64,000 nt of DNA from Sulfurovum riftiae (GTDB taxonomy: Bacteria; Campylobacterota; Campylobacteria; Campylobacterales; Sulfurovaceae): assembly GCF_001595645.1 (NCBI RefSeq), contig NZ_LNKT01000001.1, positions 372,001 to 436,000 on the forward strand. Reading direction: 5' to 3'. This document shows positions 34,658-43,394 of the stretch, piece by piece. Each line of letters begins with the position of its first letter. The stretch's first letter is position 1. Both the position numbers and the translations under genes were made by a program. The notes beneath the pieces were generated by a model that saw only the letters and a list, made by a program, of their open reading frames with translations, ran no database searches and was not told the origin of the DNA.

Positions 34658-35104
34658 TCAGCTGCACTTTCTCTCCAAAAGATCCTCGACACATCTCTCA
34701 ACCATTTTAAACACTTTTTCAAAGCCTTCGAATCCCTTAAAAAAATAGGGGTCAGGTACATTCTCTCCATCGTAACCGCCAAAATCACCCAGCTTATAAA
34801 TTTTCGTAAAGCCGAAGTTCTCAAGGTTTTTCCGGTTCTCCTCATCCATGGCAACGACACAGTCGAACTTTTCGATATCCTCTTTTGTTATAGGCCTTGA
34901 ACGTTGAGCAGAGATGTCTACACCGTAGTTTCCGGCAACCCTGACAGAGTCGTCACAGGGGGTTTCTCCTTCATGCCAGTTACTGGTTCCTGCCGAATCA
35001 ATGTACAGATCCAAACCATTCTCCTCGATATATTTTCTGGCAACACCTTCTGCCAAAGGACTGCGGCAGATATTACCGAGGCATACAAAAAGTATCTTTT
35101 TCAC
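34658..35104 (-). CDS. Low molecular weight protein-tyrosine phosphatase
   Basis: A 148-residue phosphatase of the LMW-PTP family. The catalytic loop is C8-LGNIC-R14-S, directly after the first strand (KKILFV), and the general acid aspartate lies in the VPDPYF motif near residue 118. Length is normal. It dephosphorylates protein tyrosine residues or small phosphates. It overlaps the end of cutA by 4 bases and is probably co-transcribed with it. Confidence 0.93.
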   Translation of the reverse strand: MKKILFVCLGNICRSPLAEGVARKYIEENGLDLYIDSAGTSNWHEGETPCDDSVRVAGNYGVDISAQRSRPITKEDIEKFDCVVAMDEENRKNLENFGFTKIYKLGDFGGYDGENVPDPYFFKGFEGFEKVFKMVERCVEDLLERKCS

Positions 35105-35421
35105 AAAGTCTCCTCATCTATCCATGCAAGGTAGGCTTCATTGGCATCGAGTAGGGGTGTCATGATGATCTCGGGTATATCGTAGCTGTGCAGCTGTTCT
35201 ATCTGCTCCTGTATAGCAGGGAAATGTCCACTTCTTGTTTTCATCTGCAGGAGAAACTCCCTGCTTTCCGCTACTGCTCCCTCCCAATGGTAGAGGCTTT
35301 CTATGGGAAAGATCTGTATGCATGCTGCCAGCCTCGCTTCAAGCAGTGTCCTGGCTATCTCTTTGGCGCTTTTTTCAGTGTCAACAGTCGTGGTAACAAT
35401 GCAGTAATCTGTTTTATTCAT
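35101..35421 (-). CDS. cutA: CutA divalent-cation tolerance protein
   Basis: A 106-residue trimeric ferredoxin-like-fold protein of the CutA1 family. The features are the IVTTTVDTEKSAKEIARTLLEARLAAC start, YHWEGAV, and the ending IIMTPLLDANEAYLAWIDEET. I use ATG 35421 (MNKTDYC) because family members begin about here; an upstream start at 35469 adds an unmatched 16 residues. CutA is linked to copper tolerance in E. coli, but its cell role is not settled. Confidence 0.9.
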   Translation of the reverse strand: MNKTDYCIVTTTVDTEKSAKEIARTLLEARLAACIQIFPIESLYHWEGAVAESREFLLQMKTRSGHFPAIQEQIEQLHSYDIPEIIMTPLLDANEAYLAWIDEETL

Positions 35422-35543
35422 AAGCAGTATCTTAGTGTATAATGTCTTATGATTACCTCTAAAATGCATATTACTCCACCTACATTGGAAAAAGTGTACT
35501 TTACGTTATAATCGTTCTCTATTTTGATCGAAGGTATTACATA

Positions 35544-36359
35544 ATGAAGTTAGTTCTTTCTCTTTTCTTGACTTTGGCAATTTTACAGGCTCAGAGCTTT
35601 TTCTCTTTGACCGATCTTAAAAGCTATGATATTATCGTGGCGAACATGACATCAAAAGTGGACAAAAAATACAATAAAGAGATAGAAGCGGTCCTGAGGG
35701 AGATGTCAAAAGAATTGGGTATTGATATGAAGGGCCACTCTTCCAATGTCCTGGCACTGGTAGTACGGAATGTCGTTGTGGACCAGTGTGTAGGCATAAA
35801 GATAGACCTGGACATGGGAGAGTATCTGCCACGTCCGGGAAGTGGTGAAAACGTCTTTTCCATTACCTATATGAATTCACGCATCATTCGTCTGGATGCC
35901 ATTGAAGATGACCTGGTCGATACGGTAGAAGAAATGGCCGAGAAGTTTGCCGATCAGTACAGGGATGACAATAAGAAACTTACAGAAGTCAAAGCAGGCA
36001 AACGGGTCTCTTATGAGAATTTTGCCCGGGAAATGGCATATGAAACAAATTATATGGCTGCGATGAAGAAGGCTAAGGCAGAAGGAAAACCGGTTATGGT
36101 CTTCATGACGACAAACTACTGCCCATGGTGCCGAAAATTCGAGAGCCGCATATTGACGGAAGTAGAGATCGATAGGCAGATCAAAAAGAAATATGTTCCC
36201 TTGCTGCTTAATTTCGAAAAAAAGGAATTCCCAAGCATTTTGGATGAGATAGCTGTGACCCCGACCCTCTACATTATAGACCCTAAAACGGAAAAAATAC
36301 TGCATACCTTTGTCGGTTACAGCAGTAGAGAAGATTTTCTTCGGGAGTTGAAAAAATGA
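35544..36359 (+). CDS. Periplasmic thioredoxin-fold protein
   Basis: A 271-residue exported protein. A signal peptide covers residues 1-16. The N-terminal half (about 25-150) resembles the DUF302-like alpha/beta folds only loosely. The C-terminal half is a thioredoxin_7 domain with the active site C193-P-W-C196 and the cis-proline segment AVTPTLYII. It would reduce or repair periplasmic disulfides. It overlaps the GNAT gene by 4 bases. The nearby DsbD-like protein (36914) is the likely electron donor. Confidence 0.83.
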   Translation: MKLVLSLFLTLAILQAQSFFSLTDLKSYDIIVANMTSKVDKKYNKEIEAVLREMSKELGIDMKGHSSNVLALVVRNVVVDQCVGIKIDLDMGEYLPRPGSGENVFSITYMNSRIIRLDAIEDDLVDTVEEMAEKFADQYRDDNKKLTEVKAGKRVSYENFAREMAYETNYMAAMKKAKAEGKPVMVFMTTNYCPWCRKFESRILTEVEIDRQIKKKYVPLLLNFEKKEFPSILDEIAVTPTLYIIDPKTEKILHTFVGYSSREDFLRELKK

Positions 36360-36850
36360 TACCAACCGATATCAGGGTCGTTCAGGCAGACTATCACAAT
36401 ACAGAAGATGCAGCAGCGATCGTTACTTTGATGAACGCCTATGCTTTGGACCCGATGGGCGGGGGAAAAGCACTTTCACCAAGTGTGCAGAAGTGTCTGG
36501 TAGAAGAGCTTTCAAAACGCCCCTATGCATTCAGTGTACTGGCTTATGTGGATGGCAGACCGGCTGGCCTGGTCAACTGTTTCGAAGCCTTTTCGACCTT
36601 TGCCTGCAGGCCTCTGGTGAACATTCATGATCTTGTAGTAGACAAAGCCTACAGGGGACTTGGGCTCAGTCGCAGCATGCTGGAGAAGGTCGAGGAGATC
36701 GCAAGTGTAAAAGGATGCTGCAAACTGACGATCGAAGTGCTTGAAGGAAATGAGATCGCCTGGAGATCCTACACAGGATTCGGGTTTATGCCATACGAGC
36801 TGGATCCAAAAATGGGAACGGCACAGTTCCTACAAAAGGTCATTCCCTGA
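36356..36850 (+). CDS. GNAT-family N-acetyltransferase
   Basis: A 164-residue acetyltransferase. The acetyl-CoA site is in the segment LVVDKAYRGLGLSRSMLEKVEEIA (the R/Q-x-x-G-x-A-like loop is RGLGLS), followed by YTGFGFMPYELDP. The substrate cannot be predicted. It overlaps the upstream thioredoxin-fold gene by 4 bases, so it is co-translated. Confidence 0.87.
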   Translation: MIPTDIRVVQADYHNTEDAAAIVTLMNAYALDPMGGGKALSPSVQKCLVEELSKRPYAFSVLAYVDGRPAGLVNCFEAFSTFACRPLVNIHDLVVDKAYRGLGLSRSMLEKVEEIASVKGCCKLTIEVLEGNEIAWRSYTGFGFMPYELDPKMGTAQFLQKVIP

Positions 36851-36913
36851 TCCGTTGCACAATAAGTGCATATTGTACCGGTATGATACGATAAACACTT
36901 CAAGGAGAAGAGA

Positions 36914-38305
36914 ATGAAATTCAGATCGAGGATATTTGTGTTTGCAGGAATGCTTTTGATGATCTTCAGTGCATTGGCCTTTGGTGCCGGCAGTGAAACC
37001 GTACCTGTTGCAGGACAGACCACTCTGGCACTGATCGCTGCAACCTTCGTTGCGGGCCTGCTGCTGACCTTTACTCCCTGTGTCTTGCCGATGATCCCCA
37101 TTATCTCCAGTATCATTGCCGGGCAGGGTGAACATCTTACCAAAGTGAAAGCCTTCTGGCTTTCATTCTCCTATGTTATGGGTACTGCAGTGACCTATGC
37201 ACTGATGGGCGCACTGGCAGGTGCGACAGGAGAACAGCTTCAATCCTATTTTCAAAACAGCTGGGCGATCGGTGCAATGAGTATTGTTTTCGTTCTCATG
37301 GCACTGCCTATGTTCGGGGTCTATACCCTGCAGCTGCCTTCTTCCATACAGTCCAGGCTCAATGCCCAGTCACAGAAGATCGCCGGCGGTTCGATCGTGA
37401 TGGTCTTTCTGCTCGGGATGATCTCGGCCCTGATCCTCGGTGCCTGTGTCTCACCGGTACTCATCTCTTTCCTGAGTGTGGCCATTGCCTCTCATGATCC
37501 TGCTCTGGGTGCTTTGACGATGTTCTCACTGGCACTGGGTATGGGGGTTCCTCTTGTTATTGTCGGCCTGGGGGCAGGGCAGCTCATTCCCAGGGCCGGA
37601 GGCTGGATGGATCAGGTCAAACACTTCTTTGGTGTATTGCTTCTCGCCGTTGCCATCTATCTCTTCAATGAACTGGGAGTGGTGAACGAGCTTCTGCTAT
37701 GGGGTGTCTACCTTCTGGTGCTGGGTGTCTATATGCGTGCACTGGAACCGCTGCCTGAAACGGTGTCTGGCTGGAAGGTCCTCTTCAAAGCGATTGGTGT
37801 GCTTCTTCTGCTTGTCGGGGCCATTCTCATTGTGGGTGCGGCCAAAGGGAATGAAGACCTGTACCAACCGCTGAAAAGTGACGAACCTGTCATTCTTGCT
37901 TCCTCGACAGGTGCTGGACACACCGTGACATCGCAGTTCCCTTTTGAACTGGTACGCAACATGGATGAACTGAAAAAGAAGCAGGCGGAGGCGGTACGCA
38001 ATGACAAGTTCCTTGTGATCTACTTCTACAGCGATACCTGCGGCGTCTGCAAGAAGTTGAAGGCAACCACACTGAAAGACCCGAAGGTACGCCAGAAACT
38101 TTCTGAAGAGTTCGTAGCGGTCAGGGTAAATATTACAGGAAGGTCGAATGAAGCCACTGAGAAGATCCGCAAAAAGTATAAGATCTTCGGAACACCCTCT
38201 TTTGTTTTCTTCGACAGAAGCGGGAATGAGATGCCCGAAGAGAATTTCTACGGTTATCAGAGTCCTGAAGAGTTTTACGACACGATCGATATTATCGCGG
38301 GATAG
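36914..38305 (+). CDS. dsbD: DsbD-type thiol:disulfide interchange protein lacking the alpha domain
   Basis: A 463-residue inner membrane protein. It has a short N-terminal segment and eight membrane helices with the CcdA-type cysteines (FTPCVLP, C56, and LGACVSP near 178). The C-terminal thioredoxin domain has C376-G-V-C379. The N-terminal periplasmic alpha domain of E. coli DsbD is absent. It moves electrons from cytosolic thioredoxin to periplasmic thiol proteins, plausibly including the CPWC protein two genes upstream. Confidence 0.9.
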   Translation: MKFRSRIFVFAGMLLMIFSALAFGAGSETVPVAGQTTLALIAATFVAGLLLTFTPCVLPMIPIISSIIAGQGEHLTKVKAFWLSFSYVMGTAVTYALMGALAGATGEQLQSYFQNSWAIGAMSIVFVLMALPMFGVYTLQLPSSIQSRLNAQSQKIAGGSIVMVFLLGMISALILGACVSPVLISFLSVAIASHDPALGALTMFSLALGMGVPLVIVGLGAGQLIPRAGGWMDQVKHFFGVLLLAVAIYLFNELGVVNELLLWGVYLLVLGVYMRALEPLPETVSGWKVLFKAIGVLLLLVGAILIVGAAKGNEDLYQPLKSDEPVILASSTGAGHTVTSQFPFELVRNMDELKKKQAEAVRNDKFLVIYFYSDTCGVCKKLKATTLKDPKVRQKLSEEFVAVRVNITGRSNEATEKIRKKYKIFGTPSFVFFDRSGNEMPEENFYGYQSPEEFYDTIDIIAG

Positions 38306-38367
38306 TATGACATAAACAATTTTGGCTATAATCTTTTTCATTAAGCTACTCACCAAGGATAAGAGAG

Positions 38368-38736
38368 ATGAAAGAGCGTTTGAACGTACTGGGCGAACCG
38401 TTGGAGCCATGCAGCCTGAAACCCTTGACAGGATACTACCGTGACGGTACCTGCTTCAGCGGCCCTGACAATCCGGGGGTACATGCCGTATGCATCTATG
38501 CGACAGAGGAATTCCTTGCCTACTCCAAACAGGTGGGGAATGACCTTTCCACTCCCATACCCAAGTACAATTTTGCCGGAGTGAAACCCGGACAGAGCTG
38601 GTGTCTCTCAGGACCCCGTTTCGTACAGGCCCATAAGGACGGCATGGTACCACATATTTTCATTCATGCGACCCATGAACGTATGCTCGATCTTATCGAT
38701 CTCGATACCCTCAAACAGTACGCCATAGACCTCTAA
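38368..38736 (+). CDS. DUF2237 family protein
   Basis: A 122-residue cytosolic protein of the DUF2237 family. Its sequence is highly conserved: LNVLGEPLEPCSLKPLTGYYRDG, GxHxVC and GDRWCLC-like GQSWCLSG. Function is unknown across the family. GATAAGAGAG precedes the ATG. The stop codon overlaps the next ATG (TAATG), so the downstream membrane protein is coupled. Confidence 0.88.
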   Translation: MKERLNVLGEPLEPCSLKPLTGYYRDGTCFSGPDNPGVHAVCIYATEEFLAYSKQVGNDLSTPIPKYNFAGVKPGQSWCLSGPRFVQAHKDGMVPHIFIHATHERMLDLIDLDTLKQYAIDL

Positions 38737-39335
38737 TGTTCGAAGTTGCAGAGTATATAGGTATCATCGCTTTTGCCATCTCCGGTTTCTTCGTGGCGGT
38801 GCGAAGCCGACTCGATTTCCTTGGTGTACTGGTCTCTGTTTTTCTGACCGCGCTTGGCGGCGGTATCATACGTGATATTGCTGTAGACAAGACACCCTAC
38901 ACCTTTACGCACAATACCCCTGCGCTCATCGTCATCTCTGTCATGATAGGATTGATACTGCTGAAATTTCATAAGAAGGAGAGCATCGAGAACAGACCGC
39001 TTTTCATTGTCAGCGACTCCATAGGACTGATCTCCTTCAGTATCACCGGAGCACTGATCGCCATCGAGAGTCAGCTGAATCTGACCGGTGTGCTGGCATT
39101 GGCATTTGTGACGGCTGTCGGCGGAGGGATCACCCGTGATATCATCATCAATGAAGTCCCTTTCGTTTTCAAAACAGGCTTTTACGGTACCGTGGCACTG
39201 CTGGTCGCACTTTTTATCTATCTGCTTCATTTTACAGGATGGATGAACTTCTACACGCTGAGTATGGTCTTTGTCGCAGGTGTGCTTCTGAGAATCGTGG
39301 CATATTACAAAAAATGGTCCATCCCCCTGGTCTGA
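38736..39335 (+). CDS. TRIC-type cation channel family protein (UPF0126)
   Basis: A 199-residue membrane protein made of two three-helix repeats plus one helix. Each repeat has the family mark GG(G/I)(I/T)xRDI (GGGIIRDIAVDK and GGGITRDIIINE). Bacterial members are trimeric monovalent cation channels. Start and stop are clear: it overlaps the DUF2237 stop by one base and is followed 16 bases later by the patatin gene. Confidence 0.92.
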   Translation: MFEVAEYIGIIAFAISGFFVAVRSRLDFLGVLVSVFLTALGGGIIRDIAVDKTPYTFTHNTPALIVISVMIGLILLKFHKKESIENRPLFIVSDSIGLISFSITGALIAIESQLNLTGVLALAFVTAVGGGITRDIIINEVPFVFKTGFYGTVALLVALFIYLLHFTGWMNFYTLSMVFVAGVLLRIVAYYKKWSIPLV

Positions 39336-39351
39336 ACAGAAAGGATAATGC

Positions 39352-40242
39352 ATGTCAAAAACAAATAAAAAGAGCGTTTCGCTGGTACTGGGAAGCGGTG
39401 GTGCCAGAGGCCTGGCTCATATCGGTGTGATCCATTGGCTGGAAGATAACGGCTACACGATCTCTTCTATTTCAGGGGCTTCCATGGGAGCACTCATAGG
39501 AGGTATCTATGCTGCGGGGAAACTGGATGTCTATGAGAAGTGGGTCAGGGCCATCACCAAACTCGACATCGTGACACTGCTTGATATCTCATGGGATATG
39601 TCCGGACTGGTCAAAGGGGACAAGCTCATTAACAAACTCATCGATCTTGTAGGAGACCAGCAGATCGAAGACCTTTCCATCTCTTTCACAGCGGTTGCAA
39701 CGGACCTTCACGATCAGAAAGAGGTCTGGATCAATTCGGGGAACCTCTTCGATGCCATTCGTGCCTCCATATCGCTTCCGCTTTTCTTTACACCGTTTTC
39801 CTACAAAGGTACGGACCTGATAGACGGCGGGGTCTTGAACCCGGTACCCATAGCACCCACTTTCAGTGATGAGACCGACTTTACCATAGCCGTGAACCTG
39901 GGAGGAAAGATAGAAGAACACCCCCAACAGCATGCACCTGTTGTAGTGGAAATGGATAAAGATGATACGATTGCCGAAACGATCTCAAAATTCATAGAGA
40001 GTTTGGGAAGGGATGAGAGCAGGGAAGGGAAGCTGGACCTTGGTATGTATGATGTTGCCAACAGTGCATTTGATGCGATGCAGGGCTCCATTGCAAGACA
40101 GAAACTTGCCGCCTATCCTCCCGACCACAGTATAGAGATAGCGATGAATGCCTGCGGTATGCTTGAATTCGACCGTGCGGCCGAGATGATAGCGCTGGGG
40201 TATGAAAAAGCGGAACATTACCTGAAAGAGATCATACGCTGA
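39352..40242 (+). CDS. Patatin-like phospholipase
   Basis: A 296-residue serine hydrolase of the patatin family (RssA-like). It has the oxyanion loop GSGGARG at 14-20, the nucleophile S44 in GASMG and the dyad aspartate D158 in IDGG. There is no signal peptide, so it acts in the cytosol or on the inner leaflet. AAAGGATAA precedes the ATG. Substrate is unknown; lipid acyl hydrolysis is expected. Confidence 0.92.
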   Translation: MSKTNKKSVSLVLGSGGARGLAHIGVIHWLEDNGYTISSISGASMGALIGGIYAAGKLDVYEKWVRAITKLDIVTLLDISWDMSGLVKGDKLINKLIDLVGDQQIEDLSISFTAVATDLHDQKEVWINSGNLFDAIRASISLPLFFTPFSYKGTDLIDGGVLNPVPIAPTFSDETDFTIAVNLGGKIEEHPQQHAPVVVEMDKDDTIAETISKFIESLGRDESREGKLDLGMYDVANSAFDAMQGSIARQKLAAYPPDHSIEIAMNACGMLEFDRAAEMIALGYEKAEHYLKEIIR

Positions 40243-40332
40243 GACTATGTTGAGAGCATCGGACAGTCATGCGGCACGAACGGTTTCGTACCCGGCCTTT
40301 TTACCGTTAAGTATGATGAACATGGCCAGCCT

Positions 40333-40815
40333 CTATTTTTTCTTGTTCAGTTCTATGAGGGTCGTAATGACGGGCATGATCTTCTTGAGACCGAAGGCAT
40401 CTCCGCTCGTGAAGTTGTCCACCGTACTTTTGACATTCGAGACACTCTGTTTGAAGTCAGCGACATTCTGTTTGACCTCGTCGATATCGGTCGATATCTG
40501 CTCCCAGGCAAAGTCGCGTATATCTTCTATGGACTGTACCTCGGCACCTCTGTCCTGGCGTGACGCGACAAGAAGGAAAAGGGCGGCAACAAGGATGTTC
40601 AGCCCTGAAAGTATGGCTGCGGAGACCAGATTGCTGTAGTGTTCTGAGAGTAGAAGATAGACTGTGACATTCAGCATGATCAGTCCGACCAGGACAGCCA
40701 GCAGTGCCAGGGCTATCCAAACACTCTGACGGCTTTTTTTTCTCATCTCCAGTGCCAAAAGCGCTTTTTCGCTTTTGATCAGAAGTTTCATTTTTGCATT
40801 AAAATCATCACTCAT
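40333..40815 (-). CDS. Membrane protein with two helices and a coiled tail
   Basis: A 160-residue protein with a charged N-terminus, two membrane segments (about 32-55 and 62-82) and a helical C-terminus with heptad character (DIDEVKQNVADFKQSVSNVKS). ATG 40815 has GGAGAGAGA upstream. The plan resembles holin-superfamily/YqjE-type stress membrane proteins. It ends an operon with a coiled-coil membrane-tail protein, an AI-2E-type permease and a small helical protein. Confidence 0.75.
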   Translation of the reverse strand: MSDDFNAKMKLLIKSEKALLALEMRKKSRQSVWIALALLAVLVGLIMLNVTVYLLLSEHYSNLVSAAILSGLNILVAALFLLVASRQDRGAEVQSIEDIRDFAWEQISTDIDEVKQNVADFKQSVSNVKSTVDNFTSGDAFGLKKIMPVITTLIELNKKK

Positions 40816-40825
40816 TCTCTCTCCT

Positions 40826-41149
40826 TTATTTAGATGAGAGCGCATGCCCGAAAGCTGCACCCAGTGCGAAAAGTACGATCGCCGAAGTCGGTGAAAGGTT
40901 CTCATAGTCTTTTTTGATGCTCTGCAAAAGGTCGTTGAGTGCCTCCTTTGCCTCCACTTTGCCTTCTTCGACAGATTCCATGATCTCTTTGGCCTTCTCT
41001 TCAGCCTCTTTTTGTGCTTCTTCCTGTGCTTTTTTTGCCTTGAGGGCTTCTGCTTTTTTACGCTTCTCTTCCGCTTCTTTTTCTTTGCGAAGCTCTTCCA
41101 CCTCTTTACGCAGCATTTCCAATTCCTGATGCATGGTCATTTTTGCCAT
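40826..41149 (-). CDS. ElaB/YqjD-like coiled-coil protein with C-terminal membrane anchor
   Basis: A 107-residue protein. Residues 8-75 are a Lys/Glu/Ala-rich coiled coil and residues 88-105 a single hydrophobic helix (AIVLFALGAAFGHALS). This is the arrangement of ElaB/YqjD ribosome-associated tail-anchored proteins, but composition bias makes homology unsure. It follows the permease gene with no gap and is followed by another small membrane protein. Confidence 0.75.
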   Translation of the reverse strand: MAKMTMHQELEMLRKEVEELRKEKEAEEKRKKAEALKAKKAQEEAQKEAEEKAKEIMESVEEGKVEAKEALNDLLQSIKKDYENLSPTSAIVLFALGAAFGHALSSK

Positions 41150-42193
41150 TTATGCCTCCTTTTTGTAGTCGCTGAGCAGCAGTGCTATCCAGCGTGTCTC
41201 TTTGTATTGGTCAAAAAGATATTGTATTATCATTGTCAGCGGTACGGAAAGTATCATTCCCGTAGGACCGAATAACCATCCCCAGAAGGTCATCGAAAGA
41301 AAGATGACCAGTGCGGAGAGTCCCAGACCTTTTCCCATGATCTTCGGCTCCAGTATATTCCCTATGACCATATTGATGATCAGGTACCACATCGCCACCC
41401 ATACGGTCGTCATCAGGCCATAGTCGAGCAGGGCAAGGGCAACTGCCGGTATGGCTGCAAGAATGGAACCGATGACCGGAATGAAGTTGAGGAAGAATGC
41501 CAGCACCGCCCACATGAAGAAGTAGGGTATGTCGTAGAACCACAGTACAGCCAATACCCATACGGCCGTGACCAGGCTGGTCTTGACCTTGATGATGAAA
41601 TACGATTTGATCTTTTCGAGTATCTCGATGAAGAGATGGCTGTCCACATTGTAATCGTTCGCGATCTTCAGCATTTTGTCATAGAAGTATTTCGACTCCA
41701 TCAGCATGAATGCGACCATAAAGAAGATCAGAAAAAGGTTGGAGAACTGATTGTTCGCCTGGGTGGCAAGGTTTTTCAGTATTTCCCCAATATTACTTTT
41801 CTCCAGGACCGCCTTGATCTTGGCTTCATTGACACTGATACCTAAATGGTTCAGGTGGTTCGCAAAAGACTGCACACTTTGCAGAAAACTTGCCTTAATG
41901 GTCTGGTAATTTGCCGCAAAATCTTTCGCTTCATCGGCAACATATCCGCCAAAGAGGATAATGGGAAGCAGTGAGAGCATGATCACTACGACCAGAGAGA
42001 CCCCTTTGGGGATATGTTTGGATTCAAGATAGGTGAAAAGCGGGGAGAGTACGATCGCAACCGCGATCGAAATGAGGAAAGGGACCAGTATGTCCGAAGC
42101 CGCCTTCAGCAGGAAAAGTGTGATCAACGTGGCCGCTGTAAAAATAAAGACCTGGTTGATCGGCCAGGCTTCCTGCTTGAGCTGCTTCTTCAT
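41150..42193 (-). CDS. AI-2E-family permease, second copy
   Basis: A 347-residue membrane protein of the same family as 24969-26054 but clearly divergent. About eight segments are visible, with a soluble helical region (about 90-150) and the conserved ending LGLSALVIFLSMTFWGWLFGPTGMILSVPLT. Transport substrate is unknown. It lies between two small helical genes in a minus-strand operon whose first gene has an AraC-type motif upstream. Confidence 0.88.
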   Translation of the reverse strand: MKKQLKQEAWPINQVFIFTAATLITLFLLKAASDILVPFLISIAVAIVLSPLFTYLESKHIPKGVSLVVVIMLSLLPIILFGGYVADEAKDFAANYQTIKASFLQSVQSFANHLNHLGISVNEAKIKAVLEKSNIGEILKNLATQANNQFSNLFLIFFMVAFMLMESKYFYDKMLKIANDYNVDSHLFIEILEKIKSYFIIKVKTSLVTAVWVLAVLWFYDIPYFFMWAVLAFFLNFIPVIGSILAAIPAVALALLDYGLMTTVWVAMWYLIINMVIGNILEPKIMGKGLGLSALVIFLSMTFWGWLFGPTGMILSVPLTMIIQYLFDQYKETRWIALLLSDYKKEA

Positions 42194-42200
42194 TCAGCTG

Positions 42201-42509
42201 TTACGATAGAATGTTCTTGATCTTGCCGTAGGCGCTCTTGAGCTCTTCTGCCGCCAGTTCGAGTGCCGTGTCGACTTCATCACTCGATTTCGCATCGATC
42301 CCCAGTTCTGCTGCCGCCTTGAGCTCTGATGCAGAGTCTCCGGCAACATCGGCGATCTTCCCGGCCTTCTCTTTGAGGTCATCGAAGACAGGTTCGAGTT
42401 TTTTCAGTTCATCCTGTGCTTCAGCCACACCCAGATTGGCTTTTACTGTCAGTTCATCTTTAAGTTGCATGAGGTCATTGATCAGACCGTTTATTTTATC
42501 TTTATCCAT
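42201..42509 (-). CDS. Small acidic helical protein
   Basis: A 102-residue, Ala/Glu/Asp-rich, all-helical protein without membrane segments (KANLGVAEAQDELKKLEPVF and similar heptads). I recognise no family; stress-type helical proteins look similar. It is the first gene of the operon running to 40333, and its promoter faces marC. A TATCAT box on the minus strand (42543-42538) stands 21 bases from the AraC-type motif, so it may respond to that regulator. Confidence 0.75.
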   Translation of the reverse strand: MDKDKINGLINDLMQLKDELTVKANLGVAEAQDELKKLEPVFDDLKEKAGKIADVAGDSASELKAAAELGIDAKSSDEVDTALELAAEELKSAYGKIKNILS

Positions 42510-42564
42510 CTATTCTGCCCTTTGATTTTGTATCATAATGATAGCATATATTTTCACATTCGAC

Positions 42565-42581
42565 TATCAGAAAAACGTAAC
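42565..42581 (-). promoter_or_regulatory. Putative AraC activator site, leftward
   Basis: Read on the minus strand this is GTTACGTTTTTCTGATA, followed 21 bases later by TATCAT (42543-42538) ahead of the gene ending at 42201. It is part of a perfect 19-bp inverted repeat with 42636-42654. Confidence 0.55.
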
Positions 42582-42635
42582 AAATGATTTTCCTGGAGTT
42601 TCTGATGCAATATATACAAATAAATCAATAATAGA

Positions 42636-42652
42636 GTTACGTTTTTCTGATA
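42636..42652 (+). promoter_or_regulatory. Putative AraC activator site, marC promoter
   Basis: GTTACGTTTTTCTGATA ends 21 bases before TATAAT at 42674-42679, ahead of marC. It matches the other sites in 14 of 17 positions and keeps the same spacing to -10. The arm extends to 42654 as the mirror of 42563-42581. Confidence 0.55.
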
Positions 42653-42710
42653 GTACAATGCAGTTGTATTGGGTATAATACTGAATAAAATATTAAGGAG
42701 TCAGAGAAGG

Positions 42711-43370
42711 ATGGAAGGACTGGGAAATCTTGAATTTGTAAAAACATATGTAGGTATAGTCGCTTTGATGAACCCTCTGGGCGCCATACCTGTGCTCATC
42801 GGTCTGTGTAGTGGTAAACCGGATGTTGTATGTAAAGGCATACCGAAGGTAACAGCTACGGCAATTCTGATCATTCTTTTGGTTTCTGTCTGGATGGGAG
42901 AGTTCATCCTGAAACTTTTTGGTATCAGTATAGAAGCCTTTCAGACGGGCGGGGGTATCTTGATCCTGCTGATGGCTATCCATATGTTGCAGGCCAAACA
43001 GGATTCTGTTAAACAGACAGAAGGGGAAAAGAAAGAGTTGAGTGAAGCTGAGATCAAAAGTATGATGAGTATCGCGGTCGTGCCCATGGCGATCCCTTTG
43101 ATGGCCGGTCCCGGTACGATCTCTTTCAGTATCATCCAGGGAGCGGAAGTGGCCTCTATGACAGGAGGCAGGCTCATTTTGAGTGTTGTGATCCTTCTGG
43201 CTGCACTCTTGGCATGGTTCACACTGGCAATGGCGGAACCCATCGGGAAAAAGCTGGGTGAGACAGGTCTGAATATCGCGACACGTCTGATGGGAATGCT
43301 GCTTGCAGCCATCGGTGTGCAGATGATCGCCCACGGTCTGGTAAAACTTCTTCCGGGGCTTGCTGGGTAG
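42711..43370 (+). CDS. MarC-family membrane protein
   Basis: A 219-residue integral membrane protein of the MarC (UPF0056) family with six hydrophobic segments. Motifs include ALMNPLGAIPVLIGL, the mid-protein PMAIPLMAGPGTIS and the final TRLMGMLLAAIGVQMIA. ATG 42711 follows AAGGAG at a suitable distance; an upstream start at 42669 overlaps the promoter. The function of MarC proteins is not established. It converges with a beta-barrel gene. Confidence 0.92.
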   Translation: MEGLGNLEFVKTYVGIVALMNPLGAIPVLIGLCSGKPDVVCKGIPKVTATAILIILLVSVWMGEFILKLFGISIEAFQTGGGILILLMAIHMLQAKQDSVKQTEGEKKELSEAEIKSMMSIAVVPMAIPLMAGPGTISFSIIQGAEVASMTGGRLILSVVILLAALLAWFTLAMAEPIGKKLGETGLNIATRLMGMLLAAIGVQMIAHGLVKLLPGLAG

Positions 43371-43394
43371 ATAGTATGGATGGTGTGATATTTC

